Source: Cognataquiflexum nitidum
Lineage (GTDB): Bacteria > Bacteroidota > Bacteroidia > Cytophagales > Cyclobacteriaceae
Direction of reading: 5' to 3'
DNA: 64,000 nt
NCBI RefSeq assembly: GCF_022538055.1
Contig: NZ_JAKZAM010000007.1
Coordinates: forward strand, 62,001-126,000
Both the position numbers and the translations under genes were made by a program. The stretch's first letter is position 1, and every line of letters starts with the position of its first letter. Under the pieces are notes generated by a model. It was not told the origin of the DNA. It was given only the letters and a program-made list of their open reading frames with translations, and made no database searches. This document shows positions 34,728 through 45,057 of the stretch, piece after piece.

Positions 34728-35076
34728 CGTTTTCGGACAGTCTTTGGCAGTTTGCAGCAATCAACCTAAAACTGGATATTATAGAAATGGCTGCTGTGAA
34801 ACCGGTGCCGATGACCATGGTACACATACAGTCTGTGCGGTGATGACAGAAGAATTTTTGATTTTCAGCTACAAAAAAGGGAACGACCTTATGACGCCAA
34901 GGCCTGAATATGCTTTTCCAGGCCTAAAAACTGGAGATAAATGGTGTCTTTGTGCGGGCAGATGGATGGAAGCCTATAAGGCAGGTGTTGCGCCATTTGT
35001 AATTTTGGAGGCTACACATGAAAAAACTTTAGATTACATTTCACTAGAAGAATTGGTAAAATACGCTTTGGTCTAA
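34717..35076 (+). CDS. DUF2237 family protein
   Basis: A 119-residue soluble protein matching DUF2237 throughout: NVFGQSLAVCSNQPKTGYYRNGCCET, DHGTHTVCAVMTEEFLIFSYKKGNDL, PGLKTGDKWCLCAGRW. There are conserved cysteines in CCET and WCLCAGRW. The family is widespread in bacteria and uncharacterised. It is translationally coupled to the DoxX-like gene, so the two may work together, perhaps in thiol chemistry given the cysteines. Confidence 0.9.
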   Translation: MANNVFGQSLAVCSNQPKTGYYRNGCCETGADDHGTHTVCAVMTEEFLIFSYKKGNDLMTPRPEYAFPGLKTGDKWCLCAGRWMEAYKAGVAPFVILEATHEKTLDYISLEELVKYALV

Positions 35077-35148
35077 TCCCGGTCAAAAAATTGGTAACTT
35101 TAGGCAAAGACTTGACTTTATTTGTGATTTATCCTTGATCCTAATGAG

Positions 35149-35658
35149 ATGAAAAAATTTCTGACTGTTGCAATTTTCTTTTTATCCAACTTTCTTTCAA
35201 TAAGTTCTTTTTCACAGGTGGATACAGAGGGAAGTAATCACGGTATTTATTTGGAATTTTTCGGAAATGGTATTTTTTATTCTGTGAATTATGACACTCG
35301 ATTTTCCAAAAAATCAGATGGATTAGGCGGGAAAGTAGGCTTTGGATACATCGCTGTTGCCGGAGACCACTATTCCTCATTTCCTTTTTTAGTCAATTAC
35401 CTTTTGGGAAAAGAAGGGCATTATTTTGAAATAGGAGCTGGGGCCAATTATCTTGTCGCTGACTACAAAAATGGGACTGGTGTAAGCGAAAGCCCTGAAA
35501 TTGCAAAGTGGGAGGGATGGTCCGCCTCGTTGAGTTTGGGCTACCGATACCAGCCTGTTGCAGGAGGGTTTTTATTCAGGGCTGGCATCACACCTATGTT
35601 TAAGGAAAGGGAATTCAGGCCATTTTGGCCGCAGGCTTCTGTCGGATATGCTTTTTGA
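35149..35658 (+). CDS. Small outer-membrane beta-barrel protein
   Basis: A 169-residue protein with signal peptide (to about 23, SFS). The mature part alternates aromatic and glycine-rich strands (GIYLEFFGNGIFYSVNYDTRF, KVGFGYIAVAGDHYSSFPF, HYFEIGAGANYLVADYKN) and ends in VGYAF, a terminal phenylalanine typical of barrels inserted by BAM. Probably eight strands. No specific family recognised. It stands alone, convergent with proA. Confidence 0.72.
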   Translation: MKKFLTVAIFFLSNFLSISSFSQVDTEGSNHGIYLEFFGNGIFYSVNYDTRFSKKSDGLGGKVGFGYIAVAGDHYSSFPFLVNYLLGKEGHYFEIGAGANYLVADYKNGTGVSESPEIAKWEGWSASLSLGYRYQPVAGGFLFRAGITPMFKEREFRPFWPQASVGYAF

Positions 35659-35688
35659 ATGATTGCCTAGGACTTAATTTTTGAGGTG

Positions 35689-36930
35689 CTAATCTCTAAT
35701 CTGTCCATCGCCTATGATGAGCCACTTGTAGCTGGTCAGTTCATTGAGTGCCATTGGTCCTCTGGCATGAAGTTTTTGGGTGCTTATACCGATTTCTGCC
35801 CCAAGTCCAAACTGGTTTCCATCTGTAAATGCTGTAGAGGCATTGGCATAGACTGCTGCAGCATCGACGGACTTGAGGAATACGTCTATATTGGTTGAGT
35901 TTTCTGAAATAATGGCTTCGCTATGCTTGGAGCTATATTGTGCGATATGGTCTATGGCTTCTTCTAGATTTGAAACGGTTTTGACAGACATTCTCAAAGA
36001 TAAAAACTCAGTTCCAAAATGGTCCTTATGGGCTTTTTCTACCAAAGGATGACCATAGATAAAGGGGAATGAAGCTTCATCGGCGAAAATCGTAACCCCT
36101 TTTTCTAGGAGGTTTTTTACCAATTCCAGCAAATCATCTAACCGGTTTTGGTGTATAATCAGGCAATCCAAGCTGTTGCAGACACTTGGGCGTCTTGTTT
36201 TGGAATTGAATATGATAGCCTTTCCTTTTTCAAGATCTGCCGATTGATCAAAAAAAGTATGGACTATCCCCGCACCGGTTTCAATAACAGGAACTTTGGA
36301 ATTTTCCCTAACAAAATCAATCAATCCCTGGCTTCCTCTCGGGATAATGACATCCACATAATTTACGGCCTCGAGTAGGGCTTTGGTAGCCGCTCTGTCT
36401 GGAGGGAGCAATTGATATGCTTCTTTTGGTAAGCCGTTTTCCGCCAATGCACGATGGATAAGGGACATGATTGCCCGATTGGAATGGTCAGCATCTGATC
36501 CTCCTTTTAGGATCAGTCCGTTTCCGGATTTGAGTGCAAGCGCAAAAACATCGAAAGTCACATTGGGCCTTGCTTCATAGATCACCCCCAACACCCCGAG
36601 AGGGACGGTGATTTTTTTGAGGCTCAACCTGTTGGGCAAGGTTTTTTCTTCTATGATTCTGTCGAGTGGAGAAGTGAGATTTTTGACCTGAGTCAATTCT
36701 TCGCAAATGGCTTTAATCCTTTCTTCAGTGAGCTTTAATCTGTCGTATTTTGGATCGATGCTGTCCATCAGTGCCAGGTCTTTGGCGTTTTCCGCCAAAA
36801 TGAATGGTATTTGACCTAGGCTAATCTGAACCAAAGAAGACAATGCATTTTGAATGGCAGCTCCATCCACAGTCATCAGTTTCCGGGATGCCGATTTGAC
36901 GGTATTGAAGAGGATGTTATAATCAGCCAT
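35689..36930 (-). CDS. proA: Glutamate-5-semialdehyde dehydrogenase (gamma-glutamyl phosphate reductase)
   Basis: Second enzyme of proline synthesis, reducing glutamyl phosphate with NADPH (413 residues, normal). The catalytic cysteine lies in [13 protein letters not shown], with landmarks [28 protein letters not shown] and [13 protein letters not shown], and a C-terminal [32 protein letters not shown]. The start overlaps the proB end by 8 bases, so the two are coupled. Confidence 0.95.
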   Translation of the reverse strand: MADYNILFNTVKSASRKLMTVDGAAIQNALSSLVQISLGQIPFILAENAKDLALMDSIDPKYDRLKLTEERIKAICEELTQVKNLTSPLDRIIEEKTLPNRLSLKKITVPLGVLGVIYEARPNVTFDVFALALKSGNGLILKGGSDADHSNRAIMSLIHRALAENGLPKEAYQLLPPDRAATKALLEAVNYVDVIIPRGSQGLIDFVRENSKVPVIETGAGIVHTFFDQSADLEKGKAIIFNSKTRRPSVCNSLDCLIIHQNRLDDLLELVKNLLEKGVTIFADEASFPFIYGHPLVEKAHKDHFGTEFLSLRMSVKTVSNLEEAIDHIAQYSSKHSEAIISENSTNIDVFLKSVDAAAVYANASTAFTDGNQFGLGAEIGISTQKLHARGPMALNELTSYKWLIIGDGQIRD

Positions 36931-38008
36931 TTTGGAATAGGTATAAGTAATCGTAATGGATAAATGGTTTTTGGTTTTTCTGACCTATTTTCTCTTTGGC
37001 AAGAGGTGAGTGGTATTCTGCTTTTCCTAGTCCGATCTTTGTACCACTCTCGTCAGTTATTCTGATAATGTCCCCTTTGGAAAATTCACCTTTGATCATA
37101 ACCATCCCCACAGGCAAAAGGCTGCTTATTTTGTTTGAAGTCAATGCATTTTTTGCGCCTTCATTGATGACAACCTCGCCTTTGAAATATTGGTCACCGT
37201 GAGCCAACCACTTTTTGGGACTTTGCTTTCTTGGCTTAGGTTCAAAATAGGTAGATATCGCTTTTTGATTGATTACATCTGTCAAAATATTTTCCTTTTT
37301 TCCATTTGCAATCCAGACCTGAATCCCCAATTCTGCTGCTTTTTTGGCCATATTGGTTTTGGTAAGCATTCCCCCACGCCCAAAGGAAGACTTCAAAGGA
37401 CTTATGACTGCGCCTAGGTCTGGCATTTTATTTCCAATTATGCTGATCAGTTTGGAATTGGGATCATTTGGATTTCCATCAAATATTCCGTCAACATTTG
37501 TCAAAAGGATCATGCTGTCCGCATTGACCATAGCAGCTGTGAGGGATGCCAATTCATCATTGTCAGTAAACATCAACTCGGTGATGGCTACTGTATCATT
37601 CTCGTTGATCACCGGTACTATCCCTTGGGCGATGAGTCCAAGGAGGCAATTTCTCATATTCAGATAATGCTTCCGATCCCTAAAATCCTCTTTGGTCACC
37701 AAGATCTGGGAAATGGTAAGGTGATGCTTTTTAAATAATCCCTTATAGGTGTTGATCAGGTCAATCTGCCCGTTTGATGCCCAAATCTGTTTTTTCAAAA
37801 TGGGATCTATTTTTTCTGGCAGGCTGATTTCCCCTCTACCAAAGGCCACAGCGCCAGATGATACCAGCAGCACTTTGATTCCTTCAGATTTTAAGGAGGC
37901 GATCTGAGTTACCAAAGCATCCATCCTTTCCCTATCAGGATGACCGCCCTCTTTTGTTAGGACGTTGGATCCGATTTTGATTACGAGGATTTCGGGTTTT
38001 TGTAACAT
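36923..38008 (-). CDS. proB: Glutamate 5-kinase with PUA domain
   Basis: First enzyme of proline synthesis (361 residues). The N-terminal amino-acid-kinase domain shows [34 protein letters not shown] and [16 protein letters not shown]. The C-terminal PUA domain starts near residue 275 ([25 protein letters not shown]). ProB is normally feedback-inhibited by proline. It is the first gene of the two-gene operon. Upstream lies a gap with a terminator for the next gene and a diverged repeat. Confidence 0.95.
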   Translation of the reverse strand: MLQKPEILVIKIGSNVLTKEGGHPDRERMDALVTQIASLKSEGIKVLLVSSGAVAFGRGEISLPEKIDPILKKQIWASNGQIDLINTYKGLFKKHHLTISQILVTKEDFRDRKHYLNMRNCLLGLIAQGIVPVINENDTVAITELMFTDNDELASLTAAMVNADSMILLTNVDGIFDGNPNDPNSKLISIIGNKMPDLGAVISPLKSSFGRGGMLTKTNMAKKAAELGIQVWIANGKKENILTDVINQKAISTYFEPKPRKQSPKKWLAHGDQYFKGEVVINEGAKNALTSNKISSLLPVGMVMIKGEFSKGDIIRITDESGTKIGLGKAEYHSPLAKEKIGQKNQKPFIHYDYLYLFQNG

Positions 38009-38097
38009 AACCTTTTGTTTGTTGCCAATTTGTTACAATATTAGACTTTATGTTGAGCTTTTTCAAAATAAAGCACATGAATGTTGTCAAAACAAAA

Positions 38098-38122
38098 AAT
38101 CCTGACCTAAGAGACAGGATTT
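38098..38122 (-). terminator. Terminator of the giant T9SS cargo gene
   Basis: AAATCCTG pairs with CAGGATTT around ACCTAAGAGA. On the minus strand it is followed by T6 and GTTTTG. It lies 178 bases after the stop at 38300. Confidence 0.7.
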
Positions 38123-38199
38123 AATTAATAAACATGAGAAAAGATTTTGATTATTTTGTGTGCACTCAAAGATGCCCGTAATATGATGACGCTATATAA

Positions 38200-38292
38200 T
38201 TTTTGTCAAAACACTAAAATATCCTGTATTTCCGATTTCAGCCTTTCGCCTTGCTTGTAGTATAATGTTGGGTTACAGGTAAAGATGCGGAT
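38200..38292. repeat. Possible diverged copy of the dispersed repeat
   Basis: The segment CTTGTAGTATAATGTTGGGTTA followed by AGGTAAAGATGCGG recalls the tail of the copies at 8396 and 11545 (AATATTGGGTTA, GCAAAGAAGC). The rest is not convincingly alike. It lies in the proB to giant-gene gap, which has no gene. Confidence 0.4.
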
Positions 38293-38299
38293 AACCATT

Positions 38300-41200
38300 T
38301 CAATTAATTACCACTTTTTTAGTTTCCCAATAATGATTGTGTTTGATTTTGAGGAGGTACAGACCTTTTGGTAGGTCAGTGAGATCCATTTCTACAAGTC
38401 TGCCGGTAATTCCTTTTATATTTCTGACTATTTGTCCCTGGTAATCAAGAACCATTATTTCTGCTTCCTCCATATTGGTGTTTTGAGAAAGGATTTTTAC
38501 CAATCCATTGGAAGGATTGGGATATACTTTAAAGGTGATTTTTTCATTTTTGGACTGTATAGTGACTCCCACTACCCTGAAGGTCTCACTGGTTCCGTCA
38601 AAATCTGTTTGGGTCAATCGGTAAAACTGTCTTCCATAAACAGGGCTTTCGTCTATAAAGTCGTAGAATAAAATTACCTCTGAGTCTCCTGCACCGGGGA
38701 TCAAACCTATAGTAGACCAATTGATACCGTCAAGAGACTTCTCAAGGGTAAAGAAAGCATTGTTTTTTTCTTGTGCGGTTGACCAAGACACTTTGATTTT
38801 ATCATCTTCAGTGATCATAGCCGTAAAGGAGAGAAGCTCAACAGGTAAAATTCTGAATGATTGTGACAGGGTAAATATCCCGGGGGAAAAATTAGGTACA
38901 GTGGTCTGATTGCGCACACTTCCTGAATTTGCATCGCCAGAAAGCGCATCTTGTCCTAAATCTATCCATTGACTGCCATCCCATTTGGTGACCATAAACT
39001 CGTTAAAATCGTCGATAGGGCAGGTTCTGTCCGATGCCCAAGTCATGGTCAAGACCGGTGTTGCGGAGGAATTGGTATTTTCCAATTCCCAATATTCGCA
39101 TTCGTTTACAATCCCGATAGAGGGTTCCTTACTCTCCCTGTCGTATGGGACATCATCAGGGTTGACATGGAAGTACCTTCCTGTAAAATGTTGGGTAGCA
39201 GCACCTCCCAATGCTGAGGTAGTAAGAGGTGCATAAAATCCATTATTTCCGAAAGGATAAGTAAAAGCTGTATTCCCAATTTTTCGAATCCTGCCATTGA
39301 CATGAGAAGCGTTGGAGGGAGATCCCAGTACCAAGAGGCCTGAATTTAGGGTGAGGAGGTTTTCATTGTTGTTGATGATCCCATTGTTAAGAGTTAGAGT
39401 TACCGAAACAGTCAAAGGAATGTATAACTCCAATGTACCTGAAGTGTTCATTGTAAGCCTACGGATAAGCGGTTCATTTGAAATATCCGCAAAAAGTTCC
39501 TGTGTAGTATTTCCGTTGATTTCTACGGTTCCGTTACCTATTCCAAATGTCAAGGGGGAAATTGAACCGACAGTTGAAATATTTCCTCCAAAAGTACTGA
39601 CACTATTATAAGCAGGTTCAATAGCACCGCTTGAATTTCTGACAAAAGTCACATCCCCAATAAAATTGTCTCCTCCTGAGGAATTTGCTATACGTACCCT
39701 GCCTGTACCATTATTGATTAAAGTAAAATCTCCAAAAGTATTTCCACCTAGCCAATCATTGTTTGCTGTACCTGTCCTAGTCATAATCGTAGCTGTTCCG
39801 GGATTGGTACTGAAGCTGTTACCTCCTGCCACTGTAATTGCAATGCCTGCCCCTGAATTAAAGGTGTTGTTATCCGGAAATGAATTTCCTGTAGATATCG
39901 TAATACCTCCTGTTCCTGTTGTAAAAATATTGTCACCTCCAATATTATTGTTGGTATTGACTAGTATAGTGGTGGCTGCTCCAAATGTGTTTGTGCTGCT
40001 GCCTCCAAAAATATTTCCTGTTGAAACACTCAGACTTGTACCTGCAGAAAAATTGTTGGTATCCTCAAAATTATTATTTGTAGAAATGGCCAGAGTTGTT
40101 CCTGAAGTGAAGTTATTGATCCCTGAAAAAAAGTTGTTGTTTGTAATGCTTATTGAACTTGCGGCATTGAAGGTGTCATTTCCGGGAAATGAACTATTGT
40201 TCAGAATTGAAATCAAACTTGCGGAGTTGAAAGTGTCATTTCCCGCAAATACACTTCCGTTCTGTAAAGTGATTGCTCCTGAAAGAGTGGTTATTCCAAT
40301 ATTTCCGTTGAGTGAACTTCCTGATGCAGAAAATGTATTCATCGAAAAGTCACCGTTTGGATCAGAGGATACCTGGGTAAAATTATTTATTGTCAAAGTA
40401 TTTCCAACCGAATAGTCTGTGGTAAGCAAGCCTCCATTTGTTAAAGTGCTAGTTCCTCCATTGATTCCAAAATTCATTGTTCCACCCGCATTAAGGTTGT
40501 TTAATGTGATATTGTCACCGAAAGTATTGATTCCTGACCTTGCTATTTCAAAGGTATTGGTGCCGTTATTTATAAATGTACTCGTGCTTAAGAAATTATC
40601 TCCTTGGGTATTGGCCATTCGGAGAAGGTTATTATTGTTGTTTGTAATGACTGAAGGGCCAAAAGTATTACCTCCTTGAAGAATAAGGTTGTTAGGGGAG
40701 TTATCTGTCAAAAACAATGTTCCAAAAGTATTTCCCGGGCCCCATGTTACGTTTGCACCTCCATTTCGGGTTAAGGTTGTAGTATTTCCCGGATTGCTAA
40801 ATAAATTCCCTCCTGTGGCCATATTCATTTGACCTGCGGAGATAAAAGAATTGTCCCCTGCAAAAGAATTGCCCCCCAAAAAGGTAATGGTGGTCGCGTT
40901 CACAGTGAAGTTACCCTGGAAATTACTGTTTTGTGATTCGAATGTATCTGGATTAAAAGTACTATTGGCGACAGGATTTATTTGGGTAAATCTCCTAATA
41001 TTTAAAATTCCTGAGTTAAAGTTGGTAGTCGTCAAAGCACCACTACTTAATATTGAGGTTCCTGTTTGGGCAGCACCTCCGCCAAATCTCATGGGACCAC
41101 CTGCATTGTTATCTATTGTAATCTGTCCTGCAAAAGTCGAATTTCCATTATATGCGATATCAAAAAAATCCGTACCGTTATTTATGAAGGTGCTTGTTCC

Positions 41201-43474
41201 AAGAAAGTTATCGCCATTGGTATTTGCCAACCTCAGGTGTCCATTTGCAGAATTATTGGTTATATGTACGGGACCAAAGGTATTTCCACCAAACCATGTG
41301 TTGTCAGTATTTGATGCAGCGCCTTTGATGAATGTTGAATTATTTCCGGCAACAGTACTAAAAAAATTGGAACCGCTCATTACTATCTGGCCGGCGGCAT
41401 TGAAAGTGTTGGTTCCGTCAAATCGGTTGGAACCGGTAAATGTCATGATTCCCGTACCTGTTGTGTTTATTGTAAAATCACCTAAGAAAGTACTGTTGGC
41501 TGAGGTGAAGGTTACTGTGTTGAATGTGCCGTTTGGAGCGTTGGTCAATTGGGTGAAATTGTTGATTTCAAGTACGTTTGAAGCTAGGAAATCTGTTGTA
41601 ACCAGACCTCCAGTTTGTAAAATCGAAGTGCCTCCCAATTCCCCGAATCTTACCTCCCCACCAGGAGCCGAATTGTTTATAGTTACTTCTTGTGCAAAAG
41701 TATTTGCTCCCCTATAAGCAATGTCCATGTAGGCGGTACCATTGTTTTGGAAGGTTACAGGACCATTGAAAGTGTCGCCCAAAGTATTGGCAAACCTCAA
41801 ATTACTGTTTGAATTGTTGGTAATCAAAGAATTGCCATTGAAAATATTACCTCCCTGCATGGTAAGGGCACTCGTTGAGTTGTCAGTCAATGTGACATTT
41901 CCAAAGGTGTTTCCAGGTCCCCAGGTTATACCTCCTCCACCGTTTCTGATGATAGTGGTTGCATTGGCGGGTGAGCTGAATGTATTTCCGCCTGCAATCA
42001 TGGTAATTTGACCTGCTGAAATAAAAGAATTGTTTCCTTCAAAAATATTGGCATTTGTGAATGTCATGTTGCCTGAAGTAGTCACAGAAAAGTCGCCCAA
42101 AAAGTTATTGTTTGCCGAATTAAAAGTTATCGTATTGAAATTTCCGTTGGGGCTGTTGGTCAATTGGGTAAAATTATTGATTTCAAGAATGTTGCAAACT
42201 GCAAACCCCGTGGTAACCAAGCCTCCAGTTTGTAGCACTGAAGTGCCTCCCACTTCGCCTATTCTTACCTCTCCACCGGGAGATGAATTGTTTATGGTAA
42301 CCTGTTGAGCAAAAATATTGCTGCCATTGTAGGAAATATCCATGAATGCTGTACCGTTGTTTTGGAAAGTGACAAGACCATTATAGGTATCACCCGTAAC
42401 CAAAGCCATCCTGAAATTAGAATTGGTGTTATTGGTAATTACCAAATCCCCATTAAATGTATTGCCTCCATTCCAATAGAAAAACCCGGGAGCATTGTCT
42501 GTAAAATTTAGATTTCCGAAAGTATTTCCTCCTGCCCAGGTTGAATTTCCACCTGCATTTCTGGCAAAATTGGTTGTCCCCCCAGGATTACTAAAGGAAT
42601 TATTCCCTGTTGGCATTGTCATGCCATTTCCTGCCACGAAGGTATTATTTCCTGCAAAGGTATTGTTACCATTAAAAGTGATGGCTCCTGTAGTAGTGAC
42701 CTGAAAATCTCCTAAAAAAGTACTGTTGGAAGCAGTAAAAACTGCCAAAGAAAAGGTGCTGTTGGCGGTGTTCATCACTTGGGTCATATTATTGATTACC
42801 AAAGTCCCCACAAACCCCGATGTCATCAAACCACCTGTCAAAAGAGTTGTACTACCTCCTCCTGCGCCAAAATTCAATTGACCTCCCAAACTTGTGTTGT
42901 TAATTGTTATGCTATTTATTGTGTTTGAACCATTATGAGCCATCTCAATGTTGCCTGTCCCATTTTTATTTACAATCAATGCCCCATTAAAGGTGTCTCC
43001 ATTTGTATTTGCAAACCTTAACCTCGAATTGTTGAGGTTGGTAATTGTTGTAGGTCCATTGAAAGTATTGTTTCCTTGAAGATCATTGATTCCTCCGGCA
43101 GTTTTGACAAGCGAGATGCTCCCGTTAAACACCATATTGGCCATTGTGGTGAAATTTGTAGCACGAAGCTCTCCATTTTGAATCGAACCTCCCGAAAAAT
43201 TACTAGCCCTGATTGTTAAAACATTCCCACCCAAGTCCAGTGACCCTCCACTCATAGTCAAATCTCTGATTGTGATGTTGGCAGGAAGAGTTGGTTGGAA
43301 TGTACCCGCACCATCAATAATGGCATCTTCATTATTTGCATTGGGGATATTCGCAGGTGTCCAGTTGGCAGCGGTATTCCAATCGGAACTTACGCTGCCA
43401 TTCCATGTGATTTGGGCAAAAGTCACTGAAAGAGATGCAAAAAAAAGGAAGTAAAATAATAAATTTTTTTTCAT
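38300..43474 (-). CDS. Giant repetitive secreted protein with T9SS type A sorting domain
   Basis: A 1724-residue exported protein (signal ends TFAQ). It opens with WNGSVSSDWNTAANWTPANI, then five long units of about 205 residues, each containing an 'NFTQ..N..FN..TF.S.NS.FLGDF' block, 'GGNTFG...' and 'FNNGT...YNG.NTF', and then seven or eight short units of about 21 residues. The composition is extreme in Asn, Gly, Thr and Phe, suggesting a stacked beta-solenoid. The tail has a domain beginning ELLSFTAMITEDDKIKVSWS and a type A sorting signal of about 80 residues (VYPNPSNGLVKI, GLYLLKI, KKVVIN). It is likely a surface adhesin or matrix protein exported by T9SS. Confidence 0.9.
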   Translation of the reverse strand: MKKNLLFYFLFFASLSVTFAQITWNGSVSSDWNTAANWTPANIPNANNEDAIIDGAGTFQPTLPANITIRDLTMSGGSLDLGGNVLTIRASNFSGGSIQNGELRATNFTTMANMVFNGSISLVKTAGGINDLQGNNTFNGPTTITNLNNSRLRFANTNGDTFNGALIVNKNGTGNIEMAHNGSNTINSITINNTSLGGQLNFGAGGGSTTLLTGGLMTSGFVGTLVINNMTQVMNTANSTFSLAVFTASNSTFLGDFQVTTTGAITFNGNNTFAGNNTFVAGNGMTMPTGNNSFSNPGGTTNFARNAGGNSTWAGGNTFGNLNFTDNAPGFFYWNGGNTFNGDLVITNNTNSNFRMALVTGDTYNGLVTFQNNGTAFMDISYNGSNIFAQQVTINNSSPGGEVRIGEVGGTSVLQTGGLVTTGFAVCNILEINNFTQLTNSPNGNFNTITFNSANNNFLGDFSVTTSGNMTFTNANIFEGNNSFISAGQITMIAGGNTFSSPANATTIIRNGGGGITWGPGNTFGNVTLTDNSTSALTMQGGNIFNGNSLITNNSNSNLRFANTLGDTFNGPVTFQNNGTAYMDIAYRGANTFAQEVTINNSAPGGEVRFGELGGTSILQTGGLVTTDFLASNVLEINNFTQLTNAPNGTFNTVTFTSANSTFLGDFTINTTGTGIMTFTGSNRFDGTNTFNAAGQIVMSGSNFFSTVAGNNSTFIKGAASNTDNTWFGGNTFGPVHITNNSANGHLRLANTNGDNFLGTSTFINNGTDFFDIAYNGNSTFAGQITIDNNAGGPMRFGGGAAQTGTSILSSGALTTTNFNSGILNIRRFTQINPVANSTFNPDTFESQNSNFQGNFTVNATTITFLGGNSFAGDNSFISAGQMNMATGGNLFSNPGNTTTLTRNGGANVTWGPGNTFGTLFLTDNSPNNLILQGGNTFGPSVITNNNNNLLRMANTQGDNFLSTSTFINNGTNTFEIARSGINTFGDNITLNNLNAGGTMNFGINGGTSTLTNGGLLTTDYSVGNTLTINNFTQVSSDPNGDFSMNTFSASGSSLNGNIGITTLSGAITLQNGSVFAGNDTFNSASLISILNNSSFPGNDTFNAASSISITNNNFFSGINNFTSGTTLAISTNNNFEDTNNFSAGTSLSVSTGNIFGGSSTNTFGAATTILVNTNNNIGGDNIFTTGTGGITISTGNSFPDNNTFNSGAGIAITVAGGNSFSTNPGTATIMTRTGTANNDWLGGNTFGDFTLINNGTGRVRIANSSGGDNFIGDVTFVRNSSGAIEPAYNSVSTFGGNISTVGSISPLTFGIGNGTVEINGNTTQELFADISNEPLIRRLTMNTSGTLELYIPLTVSVTLTLNNGIINNNENLLTLNSGLLVLGSPSNASHVNGRIRKIGNTAFTYPFGNNGFYAPLTTSALGGAATQHFTGRYFHVNPDDVPYDRESKEPSIGIVNECEYWELENTNSSATPVLTMTWASDRTCPIDDFNEFMVTKWDGSQWIDLGQDALSGDANSGSVRNQTTVPNFSPGIFTLSQSFRILPVELLSFTAMITEDDKIKVSWSTAQEKNNAFFTLEKSLDGINWSTIGLIPGAGDSEVILFYDFIDESPVYGRQFYRLTQTDFDGTSETFRVVGVTIQSKNEKITFKVYPNPSNGLVKILSQNTNMEEAEIMVLDYQGQIVRNIKGITGRLVEMDLTDLPKGLYLLKIKHNHYWETKKVVIN

Positions 43475-43675
43475 TTTTCAAGAAGAAATAATGTACAATC
43501 AGGTGTGAAAAAAACAGCTTTTTGAAACTCAAAATAATTGTACATTTTTCATATGCAATTATTCGGACTTCATTACTTATCGAATGTTTTTTGTAATTCT
43601 AGGGCGATCACCTCAGAAAAATAAATAAAAAATATTAAAATAAAAGGAATATTTATGTAAATAAAAAGTAAAAAA

Positions 43676-44686
43676 TCAGAACCACTTTTTTCTTTTGAAA
43701 TAATAAACCATCGCTAAGGTGGATCCTAAGAATAGGATCCAAATGAATAAGTACCCATACTTCCAGCCTAATTCAGGCATAAATTGGAAGTTCATCCCGT
43801 AGACTCCTGCGATAAAAGTCAATGGTATAAAAATAGTCGCGATGATAGTAAGGGTCTTCATGACCTCATTTTGCTTGAGGCTTAGATTGGACATGAATAA
43901 TTCTACCAATGCTGAAATTGATTCTCTTTGTATCTCCAGATTCTCTATTATTTCAATGACATGTTCATAGACATCATTGATAAATGGATTGGTTTTCTTT
44001 TTTATCAATGGACTTTCGGACTTTTTCCAGGCTGATAACAACTCCCTTGTAGGCCACACGTTTCTTTTGATCTGCTGTATGGTTTTTCTTTGCTGAAATA
44101 TTTCAGGCAACTTGGTTTTTTTGGATTGGCTAATTATTTGATCCTCCAAGGTTTCTATTTTTTCCACAGCATTTTCGAGGCAATCAAAATACTTGTCTAC
44201 AATTGCGTCCAGTAGGGTATATGCAAAATAATCAGTTCCCATTTTCCGCATTTTTCCGACTGGGTTTTCTAACCTTGTCCTGATTGGGTCAAAAATGTCG
44301 TATGGATTTTCCTGAATGGAAATAATATAGTTTTTGCCAAATAAAATGCTGACTTGCTCAGTGATCGGTCCATGGGCTTTGTTCTTGTGATAGATCATTT
44401 TGGCCACCACAAAGATATTTTCATCAAATTCCTCGAATTTTGGACGTTGGGAAGTGTTCTTTATATCTTCAAGTGTAAGGGGATGGATAGCGAAGAGCTC
44501 ACTGATTTCCTTTAGGAGATGGTCATTTTCGAGACCACACAGGTTAAGCCAAAATTTATGATTTACCTCCAAAAATGGTTTGATTTCATTCGCGTTTTTG
44601 ATGTGGTGTTTTAATAAAATATTGTCACCAAATTCAAAAAGTTCCATGCTTACATCTTTTGATAAAGTTTTATCCAACTTGATCAT
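43676..44686 (-). CDS. corA: CorA-type magnesium/cobalt transporter
   Basis: A 336-residue channel. A long N-terminal cytoplasmic domain contains IHPLTLEDIKNTSQRPKFEEFD, and two C-terminal membrane helices follow. The selectivity motif YGMNF is present at the end of the first, with the loop MPELGWKYG. I used the ATG at 44686, whose ATGA overlaps the stop of a response regulator. The longer frame from 44743 would sit inside that gene. Members move Mg2+, Co2+ or Ni2+. Confidence 0.9.
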   Translation of the reverse strand: MIKLDKTLSKDVSMELFEFGDNILLKHHIKNANEIKPFLEVNHKFWLNLCGLENDHLLKEISELFAIHPLTLEDIKNTSQRPKFEEFDENIFVVAKMIYHKNKAHGPITEQVSILFGKNYIISIQENPYDIFDPIRTRLENPVGKMRKMGTDYFAYTLLDAIVDKYFDCLENAVEKIETLEDQIISQSKKTKLPEIFQQRKTIQQIKRNVWPTRELLSAWKKSESPLIKKKTNPFINDVYEHVIEIIENLEIQRESISALVELFMSNLSLKQNEVMKTLTIIATIFIPLTFIAGVYGMNFQFMPELGWKYGYLFIWILFLGSTLAMVYYFKRKKWF

Positions 44687-45057
44687 AAAACATTCTTGAT
44701 TTTTTCGGGAGAAAGAGGTTTTTCGATAAATCCTTCTACGCAAGCAAATTCCTTTGCTTTTTGTCTGTCCTGAAAATCAATAGAACTAGAAAGTACAATA
44801 ATCTTATCCTCCCTAAGCTTAAACTCTTTCATGTATTGGTTAAGGAAATCCCAACCATTCATCACGGGCATGTTAATGTCAAGAAATATCAGGATGTTGT
44901 CTTTATTATCAATTTCCCTGATTCTTTCAATAGCCCGTTCTGCTTCTAAAAATTCTTCGATTTGAGGGGTTAATTTTAATTTTGAAATCAACCTTCTATT
45001 AATCAAGTTGTTGATAGGGTCATCATCTACTAAAATAATGGAATGAAATCTGTGCAT
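44683..45057 (-). CDS. Stand-alone response regulator coupled to corA
   Basis: A 124-residue single receiver domain. Residues are correct for phosphorylation: acidic run in ILVDDDPINN, Asp in IFLDINMPVMNGW (about residue 60), Ser in IIVLSSSIDF and Lys in FIEKPLSPEK. The PINN helix is common in Bacteroidota single-domain receivers. Its stop overlaps the corA start (ATGA), so the two are translated together. No kinase is nearby, and the cognate partner is unknown. Confidence 0.9.
   Translation of the reverse strand: MHRFHSIILVDDDPINNLINRRLISKLKLTPQIEEFLEAERAIERIREIDNKDNILIFLDINMPVMNGWDFLNQYMKEFKLREDKIIVLSSSIDFQDRQKAKEFACVEGFIEKPLSPEKIKNVL

Noticed and set aside
39666..40415. 249-codon plus-strand frame opposite the giant T9SS gene
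   Set aside because: It is the complement of the repetitive Asn/Thr-rich coding repeats, hydrophobic and proline-rich without any domain. Several similar frames recur at each repeat (also 40851-41717).
38300..43474. Direct repeats resembling a large CRISPR or satellite array
   Set aside because: The period of about 615 bases keeps the reading frame, the units encode protein, and there are no short identical repeats with unique spacers.
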